Assembly (NCBI RefSeq): GCF_033958435.1
Contig: NC_134137.1
Span: forward strand, 111,052,501-111,116,500
Reading direction: 5' to 3'
Length of the DNA: 64,000 bases
Source of the DNA: Carettochelys insculpta
Taxonomy: Eukaryota > Chordata > Testudines > Carettochelyidae
Every line of letters begins with the position of its first letter. Position 1 is the first letter of the stretch. Below, one piece after another: positions 32,455 through 43,669 of this stretch. The notes under the pieces were generated by a model that ran no database searches, was not told the DNA's origin, and saw only the letters and a program-made list of their open reading frames with translations. Made by a program: the position numbers and the translations under genes.

Positions 32455-34531
32455 CTATTTGTGAGTCCTTTGATGGCTGATCAGCCCAATTCTGGAGCCA
32501 CAGATCTTATCACAGAAAGGGCAGGTGTTGTTAGCTGTTGTAGGGGTGCAGGGCATTTTTGATGCTCTTTTCTCCTTCTCGTCTCTTCCTGTCTGCTCTG
32601 CAGCAGGACCTCTCAAATTGTGCCACCCATTCATGGTTTATCACTCTCCACTGGGGAAGATCTTGGGCAAGGTTCTCCCAACTGTCAAAACCGATGCTGC
32701 AGTTTTTCACGTGTGCCTTCAGCATGTCCTGGTATCACTTCCGCTGGCTCTCAACGCTCCTCTGTCTTTTCTGCAACTTGGAAAACAGAATGTGTTTTGG
32801 GAGGCACTGATCAGACATCTGAACCATGTGACCAACCAACGAAGCTGTTGATGAATAGTAATGGGTTCAGTGCTGGTCATGTTCAACTCTTCCAGTGTGC
32901 TAGTATTTATGCACCTACCCTCCCAAGACATATTTAGTGTTCTCCTCAGGTAGTGCTGATGATCTTGTTAAAGTGCCTTCAGATGACACTTATACGGTGT
33001 CCAGGTTTTATATGCATACAGTGGCACAGGAACAACAACTGCACGGTATACAAGGAGATGTATCTTGGCACAGATGTCACGGTTCTCACAGATGCTTTGT
33101 CTTAGGTGGACGAAAGCAGAGCTTGCACAGCTCAGACAGTGATGGATTTCTGCATCAATGTCGACTTTAGCGGAAAGAAGACTTTCAAAGTACAGGAAGT
33201 GCTCCACATTTTCCAGCAGTTCTCTACTGATTTCAATAGAAGGTACATGAGATTGTCCTGTCAGAGAGGGTTGGTGGAGCATTTTGGTCTTTTCAATGTT
33301 CGGCGTAAGGCTGAGATTCTCGTATGCTTCAGTGAAGACACTTCAGATGGTATGAAGGGCTGTGGGAGAAAGAGCAGCAACTATGTTGGCATCCGCGTAC
33401 TGGAGGTCCATGATCAAGGTCATGGAGATCTTGCTTTTAGCCTTCAGTCTCCTGAGATTGTAAAGCTTCCCATTCATTCTGCAGACAGTCTTCACACCAT
33501 CTGGAAGCTTGCCATCAATGAGGTGAAAGGTCATGGCGATGAAGATGCTGAAAAGTGATGGGGCAATGACACAACCTTGTTTGACTCCTGTTTTCACCTC
33601 AAAGGGGTCACTTTGGAATCTGTTGCTGCTCAATACTGTGGCAGGCATGTTGTCATGAAGCAGCCTTAAGATGCTAATGAATTTTTGAGGTATCCAATCT
33701 TTGTGAGGATGGTCCACAGGGCACTATGACTGACTGAGTCAAATGCTTTGTTCAGGTCCATGAAACATGTATAAGGCTTGGAAGCCCATGACATTTCTCT
33801 TGCAGTTGCCAGGCAGTGAAGATCATGTCCACTGTTCCTCAGAATGGTCAGAAGCCACACTGGGATTCTGGGAGAATTTCTTCTGAGAGTGGCAAGAGTC
33901 AGTTTACAAGGATTTGAGCTAAGATTTTCCCTGCCATTGCCAGGAGGGAGATGCCATGATAGTTTCCACAGTCCAGCTTGTCACCCTTCTTGAAGAGCCT
34001 GATGATCAATGTGTCTCTGAAATCTCATGGCATCTGCTTCTTATCCCAGATTTTGAGAATCAGAAAGTGGAACTTTTTGTGGGGCTCTGGCCCACCTTCT
34101 TTGAAGACTTCAGCAAGGATTTCATCTAGCCTGGTTGTTGTGCCACACTTCTTCACTTTGGTGGCAGATTAGACCTCACTCAGGATAGGAAATGGTTCAA
34201 GATCTTCCCTAGACAGTTGGTGAGGGATTTGGTCAAGGGATTCTAGGATTATGGTGGAGGGGTGGTTCAAGAGCTCATTATAGTGCTCCCTCCAGTGAGA
34301 TGCAATGGCTTCATTGTTTTTCAAGAATTGGGTACCATCCTTTGACCTCAGGGGATTGATTCCATGGTTTCTTGGTCCGTAAACAGCTTTGGCAGCTTTG
34401 AAGAAACCTCTTGTATCGCTGATGTCTGTGATATGCTGGAGTTCTCTCTCTCTCAGTCTACCATTGGTTTTCAGAGTCCTCGTTTTACGTTGGACTTCTG
34501 CCTTGGCCTTGGCATGCACTCCTCTCTTCAT
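32455..34531 (-). pseudogene. LINE reverse transcriptase and C-terminal part, decayed
   Basis: From 34531 down: KAEVQRKTRTLKTNGRLRE, DTRGFFKAAKAVYGP and HWREHYNELLNHPS (the linker); CFMDLNKAFDSVSHSALW (first RT Asp) at about 33750; VKTGVKQGCVIAPSLFSIF at about 33590; LRRLKAKSKISMTLIMDLQYAD (relic of the FADD block) at about 33440; then thumb pieces with ENVEHFLYFESLL and IHHCLSCASSAFVHLRQSI. DSWENLAQDLPQWR at about 32670 precedes the terminal finger, and a TAG at 32455-32457 ends the frame. Multiple stops and shifts make it inactive. Confidence 0.7.
32458..32526 (-). other. C2H2 zinc finger at the LINE C-terminus
   Basis: The minus frame reads TCPFCDKICGSRIGLISHQR then THK and a stop. Spacing is C-x2-C-x12-H-x3-H, a standard C2H2 finger placed exactly at the end of the LINE protein. 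The 60.8-kb LINE has the equivalent in the form YTCNR(stop)SKDCHSCVGL then HSHSRRCK. The likely role is nucleic-acid binding during target priming; this is inference. Confidence 0.7.
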
Positions 34532-34672
34532 TGTTCAGTTAATGTCACTTTTTCAGGCCCTAAAGGCTTTCCTTTTTGCCTCCATCAGGTGTTCAATTTC
34601 CATATTATTCTCATCAAACGAGCCATGAAGCTTCTTGGACTGGTAGCCAAAGGTTTCTCCACAAGCTCCAAT

Positions 34673-34866
34673 GATAACGAGAAGTCCCGTGTCACCTTAT
34701 AGACTAACAGATTTTTTGGAGAATAAGCTTTCACGGGCAAAGACCCACTGCATCACTACATCTTTGCCCATGAAAGCTTATGCTCCAAAAAATCTGTTAG
34801 TCTATAAGATGCCACAGAACCTCTCATTGTTTTTGTGGGTACAGACTAACACTGTACCCCTCTGAT
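34673..34866 (+). mobile_element. PLE tail with inverted arm, inserted in the LINE
   Basis: The flanks ACAAGCTCCAAT (34661-34672 and 34867-34878) are identical 12-bp target duplications and lie inside LINE coding sequence. The left arm is truncated (AGAAGTCCCGTGTCACC). The right arm has the full tail (GTTAGTCTATAAGATGCCAC ... CACTGTACCCCTCTGAT). Both arms keep GAAAGCTTAT-type blocks, but the CTGATGA boxes are lost. Confidence 0.8.
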
Positions 34867-35148
34867 ACAAGCTCCAATTATGGCATTTTTCGGTTCACAC
34901 CAGTGTTCTTCCACATCTTCAGGGTGTACTGTCAGCAGCTTCCTTTGGAGAGCTATCTAGAAGTCACTTCATCTGATGGGGTCCTTCAAGCCTTCTACAT
35001 TGGTCTTTCATCTGATCTGTTTCTTCTGAATTCTCCAATTGGTGACAATCCTAATTGCCATTGGGGATAATATAAGGTGGTGATTGGTCCAGCACTCGTC
35101 AGCACTAGTCATTGCACACGTGAGAAGGACATTACGCTGATCTCATGC

Positions 35149-36030
35149 TCAGTGACATAGTTTATGAGGTGCCAGTGTTTCAATTGAGGATGCTGCCATG
35201 ACGTATTTAGTATTTTTTTTTGGTAGAAAAGGGTGTTTGTGATGACAAGCTTGTGTGCCACACATTTCATAAAGAGGAGCACCCCACTGCATTTGATGTT
35301 GCCAACTCCTTCTTTCTCTTCCAACCCTGGCATTGAAATCCCCCAACAGAATAATAGAGTAGAGTCTCAATATTCGCAAACCTATGGTTTGCACATTCAG
35401 TTATTCGCAAGCAGCCAGAGTGGCCACTTCCCCGGAGTGCCGGGGCACAGAGCATCAGCAGCTGCTGCTTTCTCCAGGGCTCTGGTCAGGAGTGCCAGCA
35501 GCCGGGGGCTGCCATATTTGCAAAATTCAGCATTCGCGAGGGTTCCCAACATGGAACCCTCATTAATGTTGAGACCCTACTGTATTGTGTTCTCTGGGGA
35601 TTCTTTCAGGACTGTGTCCAATTGGGTATAGAACCTCTCCATCACATCATCTTCAGCATCTAAAATAGGTGTATAAGCACTGACAATGGTTGCATGTTGG
35701 TTTCTGGCAAGCCTCAAGCGGAGAGTCACGAGACACTCATTGATGCCAACAGGAATTTCAGATAGGATCTTTGTAAGCTTGTTTTTGATGGCAAACCCTA
35801 CTCCATGAATTTGTTTTGTTTCCTCTGGCATTCCTTTCTGGAAAAATGTGTGCCCTCTACCTTCTTCTCTCAGCTGTCCTTCTTCTGGTCTATGTGTTTC
35901 TGCCAGGGCAGCTATACTGATGCTGAATTGTTGCAGCTCACAGGCAATAACTGTTGTGCATTTTTCGGGTCCCTCACTGTCTGGGTTGTCCATTAGAGTA
36001 AGAATATACCATGTTCCAAAGTTTACTGTT
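35149..36030 (-). pseudogene. LINE endonuclease domain (AP-type), split by a MITE
   Basis: From about 36025 down: LWNMVYS, then NPDSEGPEKCTTVIACEL, IAALAETHRPEEGQL (the ALxE metal-binding Glu block), IHGVGFAIKNKL, LRLARNQHATIVSAYTP and ENTIQ. Then come 226 bases of inserted MITE, and then ILLGDFNARVGRERR (the LGDFN catalytic block). Farther down, SSIETLAPHKLCH is the relic of the SKHWHLIDYVI block. This is the APE-type nuclease that nicks target DNA for LINE priming, widely annotated as craniofacial development protein 2-like. Frameshifts besides the MITE break it. Confidence 0.7.
35357..35582. mobile_element. pogo-like MITE with TA duplication, inside the LINE
   Basis: TA lies on both sides (35355-35356 and 35583-35584). 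The terminal inverted repeats, AATAGAGTAGAGTCTCAATA against AATACAGTAGGGTCTCAACA (reverse complement of the right end), match at 17 of 20. Removal brings together the ENT and ILLGDFN parts of the LINE endonuclease. Confidence 0.75.
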
Positions 36031-36569
36031 TGATTTCAACTGCACAGAGGTGAACCCACTGGACATGGTTATACAGTCATGGGGGCTGAGGTGGACTGTG
36101 TTTAGCACATATTTCCTAGCCCCCTCCCAATGTAGGATGAGCAAAGTAGATCCTAAATAGGGCTGCTCAGTCATGGATGAAGCAGCCAGACTGTTCTACC
36201 CCCTCAGTCCTCGAAACGGAATGACGGGTGCATACATCCAGTGCCTGGTGACTAAAAGCTTCCAGATTTCACATGTCTGCTCCCATCACCATCCACTGTA
36301 GGGTTTAAGTTCAGGAGAGTAGTATGCAGATGAAGACACCTGTGCATGACTTCTTTTAATATGGTGGGACTGTTGCACTGCAGCCACCACATGGTTCTTG
36401 ATGGATAGAAGACTCAGGTCCAATGACAGGGGATCCACAACGACTGGGAGTCTCCTGTCCACTGCAGCCTCTCCGGATCATCATCTTGTTGTGGCGAGTG
36501 GGCTTGTGTGTTCCAGCGAACCCGAGAGCGATGCCATAGGGAGTCTTGTACTCCCCGCAGGCTCACGCA

Positions 36570-37500
36570 TAACAGAAAGATTGAAGGGGAGGGTCCAGAT
36601 GAAGAATGATCCTTAAAGTCCTCAGTGGCAGAACAGGCGGAGTATAGCAAGGGTAATGCTACAACGGCTATGTAGGCGGATGATGGTACGTGAATGCTAC
36701 CTTTGAAGATAACGTATCCCAATCTGAAATCTTCTGCTGCTGCAAGGAAGAAAATGCAAAAGAACTAGTGAAACCACCAAACCTCGACTCCTTCTGAGGC
36801 CATGTTACCACACATCTCTTTTGTATTAAATGGGAAAGGTTACCTCTTACTGCTCAGTTTTTAAGATTGGCTGTTGCACAACACCCGGAGAATCGATGTA
36901 ATAACACTTGTAAATCATTGTTTGTTCCAGCTGTGATTCCACCAGAGGTGACAATAGATACTGTTTCATAATTTACAGGTAATTCATTTTGGCTTCTCCT
37001 TAGACTCTCACCTGGCTGGGGCAGAGAGGCCTGTGTTTCTCAATTATCTGCAGAACTGTATTGTCCAGAGTCTTGTACTCTTGGTAGGGCCATCCTTGGC
37101 AAACAGCTCTGATCTGAGGTTCCAGATGAAGCACAGCCCAAACTTCAAGGGGTCAAGACCCCAACAGCACAGCAAGCATATTTGGAGCACCTGTCTGTTC
37201 TCTTCAGCTGTGCAGGGAGATGCAGGCTGCAGCAATTTTGGCAGTTGTCTGTGATATGCCATTCAAGCATATCACCTCACACCAGTACAATGCTTAGCCA
37301 AGTGGGTAAGTGGAAAAGTCACTACAAAATGGCAAAGAATCAGATAACTACAACAAAGCTCTGGGCAATACAATGGAGACACATTTAGCATTGGAAGAAT
37401 AGTGATGTGAAGCAGGCCTACATCAAAGATCAGCCATAAATCTATTCCTATTTATGAATGTCACAAATGCCTGGATGGGGGGATTAGGTGAGAGGCTCCA
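36570..37500. other. No gene seen; possible LINE 5' debris
   Basis: Minus-strand reading near 36600-36720 and 37040-37260 looks codon-like but matches nothing I can name. It could be the 5' part of the neighbouring LINE. Confidence 0.35.
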
Positions 37501-37509
37501 TGAAGCATG

Positions 37510-39245
37510 CCTTTTACCAATGATCACACGTTGAGCTGCAATGAGAAATATGAACTTCAAAGAGATCGAGAAGAATGGAGGGCTTCACTGGAAGAAAATG
37601 GTTTAAAAAGTAGACAACAAAAATGAATGCCTCTGATGCTTTACTGAGAGGGACAAGGAGAAGCCAGCTAAATGAGCCTGGTATGGAGTTAGCGTATAAT
37701 GATATAAATAGCTGGCTGCAGCGCTGCACTAGGATGGGAAAGGGAAGGCATCCATTAGAAATCAAACAAAGTGCAGTTGATGCAAATAGAGATGTTCATG
37801 GGAGTTTTCTGCAGTAGAATATGCCAAGTAAACTAAAGAGCAGGTGTATGAGACCATGTTTAGACCATCTATACTGCCTGTGTTGGAATGCTGGATGATG
37901 AGGAAGGCGGGGACGGCTACTTCACACAAAGGGCTGGCCTCAGGCAAATGGCACCAAGGGCGAATTTGCATTTTGGTGCTCCTGGCCCTGAGAGTGTGGT
38001 TCCCCTCATTGAGCCTTGTTCCCCACAGGCTCCTCACACCCCTTTCTCCCCAACCCTTGTACCTCTTTCCTGTGCCCCTAACCCCTGCACTGTGCCCCAT
38101 TCACTCTTACCCCTGCCTGCGCCCTCCTGTGTCCTGATCCCTGTCCTGTGCCCCATTCACTCCTACCCCTCTGCATCTCCCACCTCCATTCACAAGGGGT
38201 GACTCACCCACCTGGAAACACACAAAAGCTGGCATCACTGCTTGTTCCCACATGGGACTGCTGTTCCTTTGCCCCAAACAGCCCGGGGGAGGTGGCGGGG
38301 GAGCACCAGGAAAGGGAGGAAAGCACGGCGAGGGAAGCGACCTGCACGCGGGGAGCCTGTGTGTTGTGTGGTGGAAGAGGGAGGGGAGAGTGTGTGTGTA
38401 TGAGCAAGCATATGAGTAAGCTGTCTCCTTCAGAGAGCACTCAAGGAGGGGTAGGAGCCTGCAGGCTTGTGTTCAGACACAAGCAACAGAGAACAGCTTC
38501 AGCTCCAGCGAGGTAGCGGCACTAAGAGATCTTGCCTGTCCCATCTCCCTGGCTTGGAGGGGCTGGTGAGGGGGTCACCCCACCATCAACCCCCCCACAG
38601 CAACAAACAGGAGGTGTGGGAGGATAGGTCCAGTCTGGAGAGGTCAGGGTGGTGGTGGTGGGGCAGGGCCAGAAGGAACATCAGTGGCTGCACAAGCAAA
38701 GCAGCGGAAGGACGGGTACCCCTGCTCTGGACGAGTCACCAGGCTCAGACAGCTGGTTGTCCAGCTTCTCCCTGCAGCTCAGGTCTCCCCAACCCCAGCA
38801 TTGCTGCTTGCCCCCCTGCCCAGCTGCCACCTCCATCAGCTCAGCTGCTCTTGGCAGGTCAGGTGGTAGCCCTAATCCTGCTCATAGTACAGCCTATGGC
38901 AGGCCATGCTAGGCGGGGGCCCTCACAGCCCACTCCAAAGGCTAGCCCTGTTCATAAAGGTGGATGCGAGGTGAGACAGAGCTGACAAATTATTCAGTGA
39001 AGTGGTATGACCCATGATGCAGAGAGCTCTCCTCACAGGAAAATTGAGGGAGTATCAACTGAGATGGCTGGGCTGTGTGAGATGACGGGGCAGGGAGGGG
39101 TATATTGACAGAGAGTACAGGATCGCATGGTCATATGACAATACCCACAAGGAAGATTCAGAAAAAGGTAGTTCAAGATACTGAAGGAAGTCATGGAGAA
39201 AGCTGGTGTCAGTTTGGACGACACAAACACCTGAAAATGAAAAAC
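37510..39245 (+). pseudogene. RTE-like LINE C-terminal part, split by a hAT-like element
   Basis: Plus-strand pieces are: ELQRDREEWRASLEENGLK at about 37550 (the typical block after the RT catalytic site, usually followed by SKTEYM); KSRCM / KLKEQVYETMFRPSILPVLE at about 37830 with CWMMRK (compare VRPALLYGAECW); and, after the insertion, LTGKLREYQLRWLGCVR at about 39030, then EKAGVSLDDT at about 39200. The block order fits an RTE-type LINE. Stops and shifts are many. A hAT-like element occupies 37930-38949. Confidence 0.55.
37930..38949. mobile_element. hAT-like element inside the RTE-like LINE
   Basis: The left end AGGGCTGGCCT (37930-37940) and right end AGGCTAGCCCT (38939-38949) are inverted with one mismatch. 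Flanks TTCACACAA and TTCATAA are only partly alike, so the 8-bp duplication is uncertain. The interior starts CAGGCAAATGGCACCAAGGG, a block common in reptile hAT MITEs, and is C-rich. The 172-residue plus frame at 38467-38985 has no recognisable domain and runs past the right end. Confidence 0.5.
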
Positions 39246-39302
39246 AAGAGCCACTGAGCCTGATTAACAGAAGATGAAGAAAATCACAGCACAGCTCATA
39301 TT

Positions 39303-40012
39303 GGCTGCGTCTACACGTGCACGCTACTTCGAAGTAGCGGCAGTAACTTCGAAATAGCGCCCGTCACGTCTACACGTGTTGGGCGCTATTTCGAAGTTGA
39401 AATCGACGTTAGGCGGCGAGACGTCGAAGTCGCTAACCCCATGAGCGGATGGGAATAGCGCCCTACTTCGACGTTCAACATCGAAGTAGGGACGTGTAGA
39501 CGATCCGCGTCCCGCAACGTCGAAATTGCCGGGTCCTCCATGGCGGCCATCAGCTGGGGGGTTGAGAGATGCTCTCTCTCCAGCCCCTGCGGGGCTCTAT
39601 GGTCACCGTGGGCAGCAGCCCTTAGCCCAGGGCTTCTGGCTGCTTCTGTGGCAGCTGGGGATCTATGCTGCAGGCACAGGGTCTGCAACCAGTTGTCAGC
39701 TCTGTGGATCTTGTGTTGTTTAGTGCAACTGTGTCTGGGAGGGGCCCTTTAAGGGAGCGGCTTGCTGTTGAGTCCGCCCTGTGACCCTGTCTGCAGCTGT
39801 GCCTGGCATCCCTATTTCGATGTGTGCTACTTTGACGTGTAGACGTTCCCTCGCTGCGCCTATTTCGATGTTGGGCTGAGCAACGTCGAAGTTGAACATC
39901 GACGTTGCCGGCCCTGGAGGACGTGTAGACGTTATTCATGGAAATAGACTATTTCGATGTCGCAACATCGAAATAAGCTATTTTGATGTTGGCTGCACGT
40001 GTAGACGTAGCC
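39303..40012. mobile_element. 710-bp Harbinger-type element, copy 1
   Basis: The ATT duplication is exact (39300-39302, 40013-40015). The ends are GGCTGCGTCTACACGTGCA and TGCACGTGTAGACGTAGCC. The arms are rich in TCGAAGT/ACGTCGA blocks. The centre (about 39536-39806) is a GC-rich 270-bp non-palindromic piece starting at TCCATGGCGGCC. It is nearly identical to 42954-43664. Confidence 0.9.
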
Positions 40013-40402
40013 ATTGAGTCATTAGTTCATCAGTTCAGAAAAATCATAGCCAAGAGGACAAACTTCAGTGTCAACATCTAATATGCTTCTTGAACCAATA
40101 AATCATATACCAAGGTGTTAGCACAGAAAGAAGATTGACCCTCTGCCTTCCATGTAAGTGGGAGATAATGTTCGCTGTCAAACTGAAGGTAGCAGGTAAC
40201 CTGCCATGATAACAGCTGTTCTGACTGACCACCACACTATAATCAGAAGTCATCACAACAACCTCAAGGACCAGTCCTACAAAAGGGATAGAAGACATCT
40301 CAACAGAACCAGTGAGAACAGCTCCCTTTCTTGAGGCTATCGAGAATGCTACCAGCACTGTTCATGCATGGACAGAAGTGTTATACACTGACAACACACG
40401 AT

Positions 40403-40799
40403 GGCTATGTCCACACTAGAAATATTTGTCGACAGAAGTTACAGTTGACAGGGAAATCTCAATGGAACCTCTGTCAACAGCTTGCATCTTCCCACAACTT
40501 GCTCTGCCGACAGAGAGCTGCCAGACTGCACTGCTCTCTGGTGACAGAACGTGGAATGGTGGCTCTGCAAACAGGGCTGCCCGGCAACCGGAAGTCATCT
40601 CTGTCGACAGAAGTGGCTACATTGCACGTCTGTCAACAGCACTCTCTCGTACTCTCTCTCTCTCGTTATGCCTCAGATTTTTGAAGAATAATACTGTTGA
40701 GGCAAATGCAGCGTTCTGACGAGAGTCCGTCGACAGAAAACTTTATTTGTGTGTCCCTGCCCCCTTCTGTCGACAAAACTCTCTAGTGTCGATCCAGCC
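40403..40799. mobile_element. MITE with iterated TGTCGACAGA palindromes
   Basis: The left end is GGCTATGTCCACACTAGAAA and the right end CTCTAGTGTCGATCCAGCC. About nine variants of TGTCGACAGA are spread through the 397 bases, in both orientations by virtue of their symmetry. The triplets outside (GAT, CCT) do not match. Related to 14315-14714. Confidence 0.65.
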
Positions 40800-40804
40800 C
40801 CTAA

Positions 40805-42745
40805 GAGCAGCAAATGCAGGTCCAGGAAATGGATAAGCCTCAGCAGCAAAGCAAGACACGGGTCAGAGGACACGACATGACACTGATAGTGTCTTTAGTT
40901 CGATAGCTACGTTACTTATCTTTGTCCAACATTTCCTTCCTATCTTGGGCCAAACTTTCTGCAGGTGTAAATCACTCTAATGCCATTCACTTCAATAGAA
41001 CTAAGCTGGCTTACTCCAACTGGTCCCCAATTTCCATTACTCATCAGGACAAAGTATAGAAGTTTCAGAAATCACATCTGGCAGAATGGAATGGGGAAAA
41101 ATATTCCCAGCACTATACATCTGTAACATCCAGGCAGAAAATGAAAGGGTGCTCTCTTTTGAAATAGGGTGGAGAAAGGATCTAAGTACAATTAGAAAGA
41201 ATTTAGACCAGGAAATCTGAGTTAACGGTACACGTCAGTACTATTTTTAATGCTAATGGTTATAGCTAAATACAACTGTGATACATGTCAGTCACCCAAT
41301 ATTAAAACCAGGAATCTTAGTTTTCACTATAAAAAATTATCCAATAAAATACATAAACATCTGTGTTTTTCCACAAATACAAAATGAGTCAGTTGTGTTT
41401 CCCTAGCTACTACATACATATATGTTTCAGTTGAGCACAGTATTTTACTGAATTATAGCAGAACCACTGTTCTTTACATTAACTCAGTGACTACCTGCCT
41501 GGGAGCTGACTGACAGACAGAGCCCTCCCCCCACCTTAAAATCAGGGATCAAAAGCTCTTTGCCCATTCTCCTCGCACCAGTCCCAGTTGGAAGAGATAA
41601 TCAGGGTTCCACTGCATCATTTTTATTTTTTCACAGCATGTAAAAACTAAAGATCCTTTGTAAAAACTCTAGTGCCATGTTTTTCCAAACAGATTTCTTT
41701 GATCCCTGATTACAACCTATACAGTATGTAACTTTCTGTGCAAACATACTGCATTCTTTGAACTACCAAGCCTCCTGAGATATATGTGGTGAATGAACTT
41801 TAGGAGCTTGATCCCATGAAGTTTTGAAATGTTTTATGAGCTGCTGAGCCCCCTCAACTTCCAGTTGAGGCCTCACATGAGCAGACCGTCTATATCTACA
41901 ACCCTCTTTTGAGCACGTGTTTAATTATTTGCTAAATGGCACTGCACTTAATTATGAGTTTAAGAGGATGATCAGGACCGGAGGACGTTTAGCATTCCGC
42001 AGTATCAAGACCTGAAAAAAAATATTGCAAAAACCTTGAAGGCCAACAAGTCATGAGCTAAAACTGTGACAATCACCCTTAATTCAGTTACATTGTTCCA
42101 AAGCACTGAGAGTCATATGTTTTTCTCAGTTGAGTAATTTTATATGACATTGGGAAAATATTCATTTAAACCATATGGACAAAGTCTGCAAAGAGGTTCC
42201 AGACTATTTTCTGCATCAATTGTATTCTAATATTACAACCTGTTTCAAAACTAGAAAGGGTACATACAATAGCAAGCTGATCTGGCAGAAGAGTGCATAT
42301 CCTACAGGGAAAGTTCTTAAGATACTTCCTTGCTTTGTATGGTTTTTATTTTGAACTCAGTGTTATGAGCATTATGTTTTATGAAGACTGAACAAGAATG
42401 TGTTTGGCTCTCCCACCTGAAATGGGATATAGCAAACACTGCTGTATCCAGGCAAGTTTTTATAGTGTAATAACTATTTCCAGCTTATGAACAGAAGACC
42501 TGAGAAGAGGCATTTCTTTCTATGGTTTAAAATGTAAGCTTAAATTCCTGATCATAATGAGGGTCTACCCAGGATCATCTCCCTCCAATCCACTCCTCTA
42601 CTGAAATTCAGGCTATATGACATCGCAACTGAGGGAACGGTCAAAAATCCCTCTTAAAAAGACACTATATAACACATTGCACATCCAATATTTTTTTTGG
42701 AAAGACAGAGCGCAAAGCTCTTGGGAAGACACGCCTCTCTGGTGA
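40805..42745. other. No gene seen; AT-rich unique-looking DNA
   Basis: Only an old repeat-like block near 40960-41020 (GTGTAAATCACTCTAATGCC then CACTTCAATAG) stands out. No exon was recognised. Confidence 0.45.
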
Positions 42746-42748
42746 CTT

Positions 42749-42950
42749 TGGCTATGTCCACACTGCACGCTGGGGTGACACTGCCCTACCTGTGTGCACA
42801 GACTCCTTCTAGCTTGAAGAATAAATAGCAGCATAAGGACAGTGGCATTGGTAGCAGCAGCAGAGGCATGGCTGAGGCTTGCTGAATACACACCCACTGG
42901 TTTCAAACCCATTTCTACTCAGTCCTGGGTGGAGTTTATGTAAGGAGCTC
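42749..42950. mobile_element. Harbinger-type MITE, left part
   Basis: GGCTATGTCCACACTGCACG is a typical left terminus. No matching right end is seen before the 42954 element, which may have landed in it. Confidence 0.4.
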
Positions 42951-42953
42951 CCT

Positions 42954-43664
42954 AGCTGCGTCTACACGTGCACGCTACTTCGAAGTAGTGGCACCAACTT
43001 CGAAATAGCGCCCGTCGCGTCTACACGCGTCGGGCGCTATTTCGAAGTTAACTTCGACATTAGGCGGCGAGACGTCGAAGTCGCTAACCTCATGAGGAGA
43101 TAGGAATAGCGCCCTACTTCGACGTTCAACGTCGAAGTAGGGACCGTGTAGACGATCCGCGTCCCGCAACGTCGAAATTGCTGGGTCCTCCATGGCGGCC
43201 ATCAGCTGGGGGGTTGAGAGATGCTCTCTCTCCAGCCCCTGCGGGGCTCTATGGTCACCGTGGGCAGCAGCCCTTAGCCCAGGGCTTCTGGCTGCTTCTG
43301 CGGCAGCTGGGGATCTATGCTGCAGGCACAGGGTCTGCAACCAGTTGTCAGCTCTGTGGATCTTGTGTTGTTTAGTGCAACTGTGTCTGGGAGGGGCCCT
43401 TTAAGGGAGCGGCTTGCTGTTGAGTCCGCCCTGTGACCCTGTCTGCAGCTGTGCCTGGCATCCCTATTTCGATGTGTGCTACTTTGACGTGTAGACGTTC
43501 CCTCGCTGCGCCTATTTCGATGTTGGGCTGAGCAATGTCGAAGTTGAACATCGACGTTGCTGGCCCTGGAGGACGTGTAGACGTTATTCATCGAAATAGA
43601 CTGTTTCGATGTCGCAACATCGAAATAAGCTATTTCAATGTTGGCTGCACGTGTAGACGTAGCC
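42954..43664. mobile_element. 711-bp Harbinger-type element, copy 2
   Basis: The CCT duplication is exact (42951-42953, 43665-43667). The ends are AGCTGCGTCTACACGTGCA and TGCACGTGTAGACGTAGCC. It shares all blocks with copy 1. By eye there are about two dozen differences, mostly in the CpG-rich arms, and about one in the central 270 bases. Confidence 0.9.
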
Positions 43665-43669
43665 CCTGA

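Larger units (their letters stand above)
32440..36560 (-). mobile_element. LINE with AP-endonuclease, RT and C-terminal zinc finger, decayed
   Basis: On minus, the order from about 36000 to 32455 is endonuclease, linker, reverse transcriptase, thumb and C2H2 finger. Further minus-strand coding-like sequence up to about 36560 may be its 5' region. It has been hit by a PLE (34673-34866) and a pogo-like MITE (35357-35582). The 60.8-64 kb LINE is a related but distinct subfamily. Confidence 0.75.

Noticed and set aside
39386..39939. Frames of 100-145 residues on minus in both 710-bp Harbinger elements
   Set aside because: They run from the CpG-rich arm through the centre with no domain pattern. 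Conservation between two young copies is expected without coding.
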